From the NCBI GenBank assembly GCA_964344775.1, contig CAYFOO010000019.1, positions 1 through 22,287 of the forward strand: a DNA stretch of 22,287 bases. Direction: 5' to 3'. A program made the position numbers and the translations under genes. Below, piece by piece: positions 1 to 6,032 of this stretch (the first letter of the stretch is position 1; each line of letters starts with the position of its first letter). The stretch is from CAYFMH01 sp964344775 (lineage in GTDB: Bacteria; Patescibacteriota; Gracilibacteria; UBA4473). Below the pieces are notes generated by a model, which made no database searches, was not told the DNA's origin, and saw only the letters and a program-made list of their open reading frames with translations.

Positions 1-129
1 ATACTAACCAAAGTTTATATCAATTTATACAAATTTCAAAGGCGGTTTAGTATAGAAAAATAATTATCTCTCCATTATATCGCAAAAATCTCTTTTTTTC
101 AAATTTTTGGTATTTTCTTGAAAAAAGTA

Positions 130-168
130 TTGACAAAGTTGTCAAAATAATTAAAAAGAGTTTATCAT
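130..168 (+). promoter_or_regulatory. Putative promoter and dyad upstream of first orphan gene
   Basis: Bases 130-145 form a perfect inverted repeat, TTGACAA-AG-TTGTCAA. Its right half contains TTGTCA (139-144), which is followed after 18 bp by TATCAT (163-168), a fair -35/-10 pair. The dyad overlaps the -35 box and could be an operator. The rest of 1-238 is AT-rich and shows no gene. A related arrangement lies before the minus-strand orphan at 4832. Confidence 0.4.
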
Positions 169-238
169 CAGGCTTCGTTTGATCTAAATATTATTATAAA
201 ATTCGACCTGATAAATTTATTTTTTAATTTTTTTAAAA

Positions 239-640
239 ATGGCAAAAAGAAAAAGAACCGAAGAATCAGCTCAAGTTGAAAGACTTAATCCTCGTGATTT
301 GGTCATGACAGTGATCGGGGCAGTAGAAGTAGAAGCTCATCTTTCGGGGGAAAATGATGTTCCTATCACAACTGTAAAAAGGTTTAAAGATCGAGTAGTA
401 GAACTTATGCGTAAATATGAATTTGAAGATAGTGAAACTGACGAGATTCTTAATGAACCAGTAGTGAGTGCAGTAATTGAACATTTTATCGAAGTGGTTG
501 CCGATGGAGAAGGGAGTTTTTTATTAGAACCTGATGAATATGATGTTGGAGATGTAGATGCTTTCGATGATGTTAACACTGACGAAGGAACAGAACAGGA
601 CCTTCGAGAAGAGGGCATTCATGTAAGATTAAAGAGGTAA
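239..640 (+). CDS. Orphan acidic protein, 133 aa
   Basis: I do not recognise this protein. It starts with a basic MAKRKR stretch, has a predicted helical middle (residues about 20-85), an acidic Asp/Glu-rich segment (about 88-122) and a short basic tail ending in RLKR. There is no signal peptide, membrane segment or cysteine, so it is probably cytosolic. The ATG directly follows an AT-rich leader (T-run, AA, T-run, A-run) with no Shine-Dalgarno sequence; the same leader precedes other orphan genes here at 736, 4832, 5167, 8463, 10035 and 12193. It appears monocistronic. The coding call rests on length, biased amino-acid content and the shared leader; the function is unknown. Confidence 0.7.
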   Translation: MAKRKRTEESAQVERLNPRDLVMTVIGAVEVEAHLSGENDVPITTVKRFKDRVVELMRKYEFEDSETDEILNEPVVSAVIEHFIEVVADGEGSFLLEPDEYDVGDVDAFDDVNTDEGTEQDLREEGIHVRLKR

Positions 641-735
641 GATAGCCTAGACTTTGATTTAAAAATAGGCACGGAGTTTACTTTGACTTCTCTCAAATAA
701 TTCTTAAAAAACTTTCACTTTTTAATTTTTAAAAA

Positions 736-948
736 ATGACAGAGGTAATTGAATTCTCGCAAGGAGAAGGTCCTCGTGGTAGAAAAAAAGGATCCAGTTC
801 ATCTGTGAGGGGGCAAATAGAAAGCACGAGAGGAGAGATTGATGATGAAATTTTAGGAATTTTGGATGATGAAGAAGAAGGATTGGGAGATGATGAGCTA
901 CATGAGATGGGGATTAGGGCAGACTTGGGGGATGAATCCTTTGATTAG
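736..948 (+). CDS. Small acidic orphan protein, 70 aa
   Basis: Unrecognised 70-residue protein. The N-terminal half is Gly/Arg/Ser-rich (GPRGRKKGSSSS at about residues 13-24) and the C-terminal half is strongly acidic (DDEEEGLGDDE at about 44-54), which suggests a disordered protein or a small binding partner. The start is chosen at the ATG following the same T-run/AA/T-run/A-run leader seen at 239. It ends just before a hairpin terminator (977-1002), consistent with a short transcription unit that may include the preceding orphan gene. No function is assigned. Confidence 0.6.
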   Translation: MTEVIEFSQGEGPRGRKKGSSSSVRGQIESTRGEIDDEILGILDDEEEGLGDDELHEMGIRADLGDESFD

Positions 949-976
949 AAAACCGAGTAAATTATGAAATTATTCT

Positions 977-1002
977 GGCGGCACAAGCCGGGATTTTTTT
1001 TT
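977..1002 (+). terminator. Rho-independent terminator
   Basis: A CGGC-ACAA-GCCG hairpin (979-990) is followed after GGA by a run of nine T. It lies 30 bp after the stop of the 70-aa orphan and separates it from valS. Confidence 0.7.
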
Positions 1003-1053
1003 GCTTCACTTTTTGGTTTGTTTTTTTAGAATCGCGAACGTACTGTATACAAA

Positions 1054-1088
1054 TCTAAGCTCTAATAACTAAGTTCTAAGTTCTATTT
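1054..1088 (+). repeat. Heptamer array upstream of valS
   Basis: Five imperfect tandem 7-bp units (TCTAAGC, TCTAATA, ACTAAGT, TCTAAGT, TCTATTT) end 5 bp before the valS ATG, occupying the place where a ribosome binding site would be. Other 7-bp arrays with different sequences occur elsewhere in the window. Confidence 0.7.
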
Positions 1089-1093
1089 TTAAT

Positions 1094-4000
1094 ATGGAAA
1101 AAAACTACGATCATCTCGGTTCCGAAGACAAAATCTACGCTCAGTGGGAGGCATCTGGCCTGATGCGAGCGGATGAGACATCAGACAAGCCTCCTTTTGT
1201 CATTGCCCTGCCACCACCAAATGTGACGGGACAACTGCATCTGGGACATGCGGCGATGCTGGCGATCGAGGATGTCCTCATTCGCTTCAAACGTATGACT
1301 GGGCACGAATCTCTCTGGATCCCTGGGACGGACCATGCCGCGATTGCGACTGAAAACGTTGTTATCAAACATTTGGGGATCAAATCTCGAGAAGAGCTGA
1401 GTCGAGAGCAGTTTATGGACGAAGCTCGTAAATTTGCAGCTGATTCTCATGATACGATCGTAAATCAAACCAAAAAAATGGGAGCGTGGCTTGATTGGAG
1501 TCGTGAAGTTTATACTTTTGATGAGGCTCGGAATTTTGCGGTAAACACCATCTTTAAACAACTCTACGATGATGGTCTGATCGTTCGTGGACATCGGATG
1601 ATCAATTGGTCCACGGGAGCTCAATCCGTGATCGCGGATGATGAGCTGGAGTGGGAAGACCGAGTGGAGAGTTTCTACTATCTCAAGTGTGGAGAATTTA
1701 TCATCGGGACGGCACGGGCGGAGACGAAGTGTTCAGATAGTCCGGTGATCGTGAATCCGCATGGAACCTATGTAAGGGTGAAGGCAGAAGGAGGAAGTAA
1801 GAAGGGGGAGACATTGGTGCTTTCTAAACATGCGTGGGAGAAGGATAAAGTCTTTGAAAATTTACGAAAAAATTATGAAGTTGCGGAGGAGGTGACGGGG
1901 CGAGATCTGGTGGGGCAGAAGTTTGAGTATGAGACATATGCGGGGATGAGGAAGTTTTGGGTGATTGCGGACAATGTGATCGATATGGAAAAAGGGACGG
2001 GAGCCATGACAATTTCTGCCTCTCATTCGGAGGATGACTATGAGCTGGCGACCCGATTGGATCTCAAGGAACTTTTCTTCACAAAAATAGATTTGAACGG
2101 AAAGATGACAGACATTGCCGGGCCATGTGAGGGGATGGAGATAGAGGTCGCCCGAAAAGAATCCGCCAAAATTATGGCAGAAAAGAACCTTTTAGTAGCA
2201 GAGAACAAGAACTACTCGCATCGGGTACCACTGTGTTATCGGTCCAATTGTGTGATCGAGCCAATGGTTTCTCAGCAGTGGTTTGTGGCGGTGGACAAAG
2301 AATACACAGACAAGTGGACGGGAGAGAAAACCACCCTGAAAAAAATTACACAAGATGCGGTCCGAGACAGTCATGTAAAAATCATCCCGGATCGGTTTAA
2401 TAAAACTTATTTCCACTGGATCGATAATCTGCGAGACTGGTGTATCAGCCGACAGATCTGGTGGGGACATCGGATCCCGGTGTGGTATGATGAAGCAGGA
2501 AATGTACATTTGCCGAGAGAACAAAAAATAATCCTTGCGAGACATGGAGAAACAAATGCTGGAAAAAATAAGATTGTTCAGGGATTTTCAGATGTTTTAA
2601 CTGAAAAAGGAAAAGCACAATCAGGAGAATTAGCAGAGTTTTTGAAAAACAAAGGAATAACAAAAATTATTTCTAGTGCTCACTTACGAGCAAAGGAAAC
2701 AGCTGAAGTTGTAGCTCAGAAATTGAATTTAGATATAGAATTTTGGGAAGAATTTAATGGCATTGATTTTGGGGATATTGCTGGGATGCCTCAGATTCCC
2801 GGAAAATTAGCCATCGAACGTTCTACGGAAGCTGGTACTGGAGAAAATACAAGACAAGTATTTAAGCGAGTAGAAAAAGGATGGGAGAGATTGAAACAAG
2901 AAGAAAGCGACGGAAAAATTTTAGTTGTTGCACATCGTTCCATTTTATCCGCATTGGAAGCTGTTCGGAATGGAAAAAACGAAACAACGTTTTTAGATAA
3001 TCGTCGAAAAAATGAGAATGCAGATTTTGGTTATTGGGGAGAGATAACTGTTTTGCAAGATCCTAAAGGTGATAATCTAACCCAAGATGAAGACACGCTC
3101 GACACCTGGTTTTCTTCCGCTCTGTGGCCTTTTTCTCCACTTGGTTGGCCCTCCTGTGCTGAAGCTTCGGAGGGCGGGCCCAATGACTTTAATAAATTTT
3201 ATCCCAGCCATGTTTTGGAGACGGGACATGATATTATTTTCTTTTGGGTGGCCCGGATGATTATGTTTGGACGCTACGCGACGGGAAAGTACCCCTTTCA
3301 CACGACGTATCTACACGGATTGGTCTGCGACGAACACGGCAAAAAAATGTCCAAATCCAAGGGAAATGGGATAGATCCGCTCGATGTGATCGAGAAGTTT
3401 GGGGCCGATCCGGTTCGATTGTCTCTCGTGATTGGTTCTTCTCCCGGAAATCCAATCCCGCTGGGAGAAGCCAAGATCTCGGGATATCGGAATTTTGTAA
3501 ATAAGCTGTGGAATGCAGGCCGCTTCGCGGCAATGCAAAATTCAAAATTCAAAATTCAAAATTCTAAAAAAAGTCCTCCAAAATCATTGGCAGATCGTTG
3601 GATTTATCATCGGTTTTCGCAGGTTTCTCGAGAAGTGACGGAGCATTTGGAGAAGTACGAAATTTCTGCGGCGGGGGATCAGATCTATCACTTTGTGTGG
3701 GGAGAATTCTGTGATTGGTATCTGGAAGTGCAAAAAGCAGAGCCAAATGCTGAGTTTTTGGCTTGGATATATATGGAGATTTTGACTTTGGTACACCCGC
3801 TTTGTCCTTTTATCACCGAGAAGTTGTATCAGATTTTTTGGGGGGAAGCGGAGAGCCTTATGAATCGAGAATATCCAAAAATTGATTTCAAAGATACAGA
3901 AGCGGTAAATTTATTCACCAAAGTACAAGAAATCGTGACCGAAATCCGAAAAGTGCGAACCGAAAAAGGATTAAATCCGAAGGATAAAATTGTGGCCAAA

Positions 4001-4372
4001 ATTTCTACCGGGACGGTAGATTCGCGATTAATCGCGAATCTACAAGACGCGGTAGAAATTATCAAAACCCTGGCCAATCTCTCCGACTGTGAAATCGCTG
4101 AAAAATGTGAAAAGCCAGACAATGCAGCGGTGGTTTTGGCTGTGGGAATGGAGATATTTGTGGAGATTCCATTTGATGCCGGAGCCGAAAAAACTCGTCT
4201 CGAAAAAGAAATTACCGAGCTTCAAAAAAAGATTGGGATGCTTGAGGGACGATTGTCCAACAAAAGCTATGTCGATAAAGCACCAGAAGCTTTGGTGACT
4301 CAGACGAAGGGAGAGTTGGAGAGTTCAAAAAATGAATTAGCGAAGCTGGAGGAAGAGTTGGGGAAATTGTAG
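1094..4372 (+). CDS. valS: Valyl-tRNA synthetase with inserted histidine-phosphatase domain
   Basis: Class Ia synthetase that charges tRNA-Val in the cytosol. The HIGH motif is HLGH (residues 49-52), the editing (CP1) domain spans about 185-400, WWGHRIPVWY lies about 456-465, KMSKS is 751-755, the anticodon-binding helical domain is about 840-970 and the C-terminal coiled coil is about 1030-1092. The protein is 1092 aa against roughly 880-950 for the family. The excess is a domain at about 476-654 between WWGHRIPVWYDEAGNV and the QDEDTLDTWFSSALWP segment. It has the full histidine-phosphatase signature: RHGET (483-487), SSAHLRAKETAE with Arg532, Glu552/553, and VVAHRS with His614. The insert is visibly more AT-rich than its flanks. 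The editing-site motifs also deviate (TARAET for the usual TTRPET). Three short repeat-derived segments lie in the coding sequence (3148-3175, 3537-3564, 4016-4043). No Shine-Dalgarno is seen. Confidence 0.97.
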   Translation: MEKNYDHLGSEDKIYAQWEASGLMRADETSDKPPFVIALPPPNVTGQLHLGHAAMLAIEDVLIRFKRMTGHESLWIPGTDHAAIATENVVIKHLGIKSREELSREQFMDEARKFAADSHDTIVNQTKKMGAWLDWSREVYTFDEARNFAVNTIFKQLYDDGLIVRGHRMINWSTGAQSVIADDELEWEDRVESFYYLKCGEFIIGTARAETKCSDSPVIVNPHGTYVRVKAEGGSKKGETLVLSKHAWEKDKVFENLRKNYEVAEEVTGRDLVGQKFEYETYAGMRKFWVIADNVIDMEKGTGAMTISASHSEDDYELATRLDLKELFFTKIDLNGKMTDIAGPCEGMEIEVARKESAKIMAEKNLLVAENKNYSHRVPLCYRSNCVIEPMVSQQWFVAVDKEYTDKWTGEKTTLKKITQDAVRDSHVKIIPDRFNKTYFHWIDNLRDWCISRQIWWGHRIPVWYDEAGNVHLPREQKIILARHGETNAGKNKIVQGFSDVLTEKGKAQSGELAEFLKNKGITKIISSAHLRAKETAEVVAQKLNLDIEFWEEFNGIDFGDIAGMPQIPGKLAIERSTEAGTGENTRQVFKRVEKGWERLKQEESDGKILVVAHRSILSALEAVRNGKNETTFLDNRRKNENADFGYWGEITVLQDPKGDNLTQDEDTLDTWFSSALWPFSPLGWPSCAEASEGGPNDFNKFYPSHVLETGHDIIFFWVARMIMFGRYATGKYPFHTTYLHGLVCDEHGKKMSKSKGNGIDPLDVIEKFGADPVRLSLVIGSSPGNPIPLGEAKISGYRNFVNKLWNAGRFAAMQNSKFKIQNSKKSPPKSLADRWIYHRFSQVSREVTEHLEKYEISAAGDQIYHFVWGEFCDWYLEVQKAEPNAEFLAWIYMEILTLVHPLCPFITEKLYQIFWGEAESLMNREYPKIDFKDTEAVNLFTKVQEIVTEIRKVRTEKGLNPKDKIVAKISTGTVDSRLIANLQDAVEIIKTLANLSDCEIAEKCEKPDNAAVVLAVGMEIFVEIPFDAGAEKTRLEKEITELQKKIGMLEGRLSNKSYVDKAPEALVTQTKGELESSKNELAKLEEELGKL
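2509..3060 (+). other. Histidine-phosphatase (phosphoglycerate-mutase-like) domain inside valS
   Basis: This is the sub-region of valS coding for the inserted domain. The conserved catalytic set of the superfamily is present: the phospho-accepting His in RHG (His484) with neighbouring Arg483, a second Arg (Arg532), an acidic residue (Glu552 or Glu553) and a second His (His614). It replaces the short loop that in E. coli ValRS follows AWYDEAGNVYVG. The reading frame is open through both junctions and there are no intein splice motifs, so it should be translated as part of the synthetase. Confidence 0.9.
3148..3175 (+). repeat. In-frame palindromic repeat in valS
   Basis: A 28-bp element with perfect 7-bp arms GCCCTCC and GGAGGGC around an interior that contains the palindrome GAAGCTTC. 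It encodes an extra SCAEASEGG segment between the family motifs GWP and FYPSHV. The 12-mer GCTGAAGCTTCG recurs in the nadK element at 19292-19303. Confidence 0.65.
3537..3564 (+). repeat. AAAATTC heptamer array in valS
   Basis: Four perfect tandem copies of AAAATTC. They encode the low-complexity peptide QNSKFKIQNSK between the catalytic core and the anticodon-binding domain. The same heptamer family, on the other strand, encodes a similar peptide in ispDF (7045-7079). Confidence 0.85.
4016..4043 (+). repeat. Perfect 28-bp palindrome in valS
   Basis: The 14-base arm GTAGATTCGCGATT is followed directly by its exact reverse complement. It lies in the coding sequence and encodes VDSRLIANL within the C-terminal part of ValRS. 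Its length equals that of the palindrome in dxr (7889-7916). Confidence 0.85.
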
Positions 4373-4373
4373 A

Positions 4374-4832
4374 TTAGGCTCGAGCTCCAGCTAAACTTCT
4401 TTCTGCTAAAGTTTCTTCGACCAAATTACTGACAGGGCGGCCTGAGATAGCTCCAATGAAAACTTCTCCTGTGTTTACTGGTTTTTTTGAGTGAGCTCGA
4501 TCCATAGTGTTGAATAATTCTTCTACCTCAAGAGAAGAGAGATCAGGCCTGATCCCCTTTTCTTCTTCTAACGATTGGCGGTACCATCCGATACGGGCAA
4601 ATCTTTGAGCTTCCTCTCTATTTCCAAGCTTTATGAGAGCTGCAGCTTCTAAAAAATCCAGAGGATTTGGTTTTTTGACGCCAAATTCTGAAAATAAGGC
4701 ATTTGTTTGCTGTTGAGTTGCTGGATCGTCTCTGAGTAATTCTCTAATTTCTGCCTGAGCTTCCAATATTTTTTCAGAGGGAGGCAACTTTTCTTCGGGG
4801 GTATTTCGGAAAAATCGACCAAGTCTAAACAT
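4374..4832 (-). CDS. Orphan protein, 152 aa
   Basis: Unrecognised, predicted mostly helical. Residues about 50-90 (NPLDFLEAAALIKLGNREEA) resemble a helical-repeat segment, and the C terminus (about 115-152) is more variable. There is no signal peptide or membrane segment. The start ATG follows an AT-rich leader of the type shared by the other orphan genes. Its stop lies 1 bp from the valS stop (convergent), with no intervening hairpin. A TTGACA box with a GACAG-TC-CTGTC dyad lies about 70 bp upstream. Function unknown. Confidence 0.7.
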   Translation of the reverse strand: MFRLGRFFRNTPEEKLPPSEKILEAQAEIRELLRDDPATQQQTNALFSEFGVKKPNPLDFLEAAALIKLGNREEAQRFARIGWYRQSLEEEKGIRPDLSSLEVEELFNTMDRAHSKKPVNTGEVFIGAISGRPVSNLVEETLAERSLAGARA

Positions 4833-4877
4833 TTTCTTAAATAATTAAAAAATACTAAAAACAATTAAATCAAGATT

Positions 4878-4905
4878 TTTTTAATAAAAAAGACAGGACT
4901 GTCAA
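4878..4905 (-). promoter_or_regulatory. TTGACA promoter element with dyad
   Basis: Read on the minus strand, TTGACA (4905-4900) overlaps a dyad GACAG-TC-CTGTC (4892-4903) and is followed by ATTAAAAA. The spacing TTGACA-N4-TGTC-N6-ATTAAAAA is the same as upstream of the plus-strand orphan at 239. A clear -10 box is not obvious. Confidence 0.35.
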
Positions 4906-4933
4906 ATAAAAATACAACAAAAAATGAAAAAGT

Positions 4934-5167
4934 TTAGTTGTCTTTATTTCTTCTTACAATTTCATAAATATTTATACCAAGTGCCTGAGCGGCCTCAAGG
5001 AAGTATGTTGGGATATCTCCTATGGCTTTAAAAGTTTGGAGTCTGGTTCTGAATGTTTCCTCAGGTATTGTCTCTTTACTTCTTTCAGCAGAATCCCAAA
5101 AAACAATGTCTCGAGCCCCTTCAACAGCTCCTGTTATTTTTGTGAAAGATAAATCTTGTTCTCCCAT
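4934..5167 (-). CDS. Orphan protein, 77 aa
   Basis: Unrecognised small protein starting MGEQDLSFTK. An upstream in-frame start at 5227 would add a Tyr/Asn/Phe-rich stretch that reads through the AT-rich leader, so the ATG at 5167 is preferred; it follows TTTCAATTTC and an A-run, like the other orphan leaders. The C-terminal half (about residues 40-72, TFKAIGDIPTYFLEAAQALG) looks helical, and LEAAQALGINIYEIV resembles the helix-loop pattern of small regulatory proteins, but no family can be named. A TTGACA box (5227-5222) lies upstream, after the ispE stop, so it is probably transcribed separately from ispE. Confidence 0.6.
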   Translation of the reverse strand: MGEQDLSFTKITGAVEGARDIVFWDSAERSKETIPEETFRTRLQTFKAIGDIPTYFLEAAQALGINIYEIVRRNKDN

Positions 5168-5230
5168 TTTTTTGAAATTGAAATAAAACACATTGCAATA
5201 TATGTACTTTTTATTTATAGTTGTCAAGCA

Positions 5231-5974
5231 CTAGAGCAGTTCCTCCTCCCAAATTCTACAATTTTCTAATTTTTTCTTTTCCAAACTAAAAAAACAAGCC
5301 CCAGAACCGCACATCGTGAAGCCTACTTTGTTCTCTAAGAATTCATCAAATGCATTTCCACAATTTTTGAGCTTCGGATTGGCCAGGAATTTTTCTGTGA
5401 AGTTGGTGTTAAAATTGGTTAGTTTGGTATACATTTCGGCCGTAGAATGTGGATGATCTGGTTGGTAGATCCAGAGGGGAGTCCCTGAGAAGCTAAAACT
5501 GAGTGGTGTTGTTTTTTCACCAAAATTCTCCCCCAGGGCACAATTTGCATCACAAAAAAAGAATGGAATATCTTTTCCGTATTCAGCGGACTTTTCGATT
5601 AGTTTTATTGGGATGTTCCCGAGTTCAAAAAGCTGAAAGTATTCCTGAATAAAATTTGCAAAGTTCGAACTTCCGCCTCCCAAACCACCTTGGATCGGGA
5701 TGTTTTTTTTAACTTTCACTTTTACAGGCGATATTTTTTGGTCTGGAAAGAAGGATTGAATGAGTTGAAAAGCTTTGTAGATCAAATTTTCTTCTGATGG
5801 AAAATCAAATCCTTCGATGGTAAACGTAGGGGACTGAGTGATTTCTATTTCATCAGCCAGATCAATTTTGTGAAAGATCGTTTTGATTTCATGAAAATTA
5901 TCTCCTGGTTTTTTTGGGAAAACATCAAGAGAGAGATTGATTTTGGCAGGAGAAGAGATTGTTATGGTTTTCAT
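5231..5974 (-). CDS. ispE: 4-diphosphocytidyl-2-C-methyl-D-erythritol kinase
   Basis: GHMP-family kinase that phosphorylates CDP-methylerythritol with ATP, the fourth MEP-pathway step. Visible motifs are SPAKINLSLDV (residues 8-18), the phosphate-binding loop GGLGGGSS (96-103), GKDIPFF with the probable catalytic Asp135, and the C-terminal glycine motif MCGSGACFF. The length of 247 aa is somewhat short for the family (about 280-300). It lies 44 bp downstream of ispDF on the same strand, the gap being filled by a heptamer array, so dxr-ispDF-ispE probably form one transcript. Confidence 0.93.
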   Translation of the reverse strand: MKTITISSPAKINLSLDVFPKKPGDNFHEIKTIFHKIDLADEIEITQSPTFTIEGFDFPSEENLIYKAFQLIQSFFPDQKISPVKVKVKKNIPIQGGLGGGSSNFANFIQEYFQLFELGNIPIKLIEKSAEYGKDIPFFFCDANCALGENFGEKTTPLSFSFSGTPLWIYQPDHPHSTAEMYTKLTNFNTNFTEKFLANPKLKNCGNAFDEFLENKVGFTMCGSGACFFSLEKKKLENCRIWEEELL

Positions 5975-5997
5975 TGAGTTTAATAGGTCAAAAGGAA

Positions 5998-6032
5998 CGA
6001 AAAACGAATGACGAAAAACTAAAAACTAATTA
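5998..6032 (-). repeat. Heptamer array at the end of ispDF
   Basis: Five tandem 7-bp units (CGAAAAA, CGAATGA, CGAAAAA, CTAAAAA, CTAATTA on the plus strand) fill the ispDF-ispE junction. The ispDF stop codon (6019-6021) lies inside the array, so the repeat supplies the stop. Confidence 0.75.

Noticed and set aside
2509..3060. Intein or group I/II intron in valS
   Set aside because: No splice-junction residues, Hint-domain motifs or endonuclease motifs are seen. The segment matches the histidine-phosphatase signature and keeps the frame.
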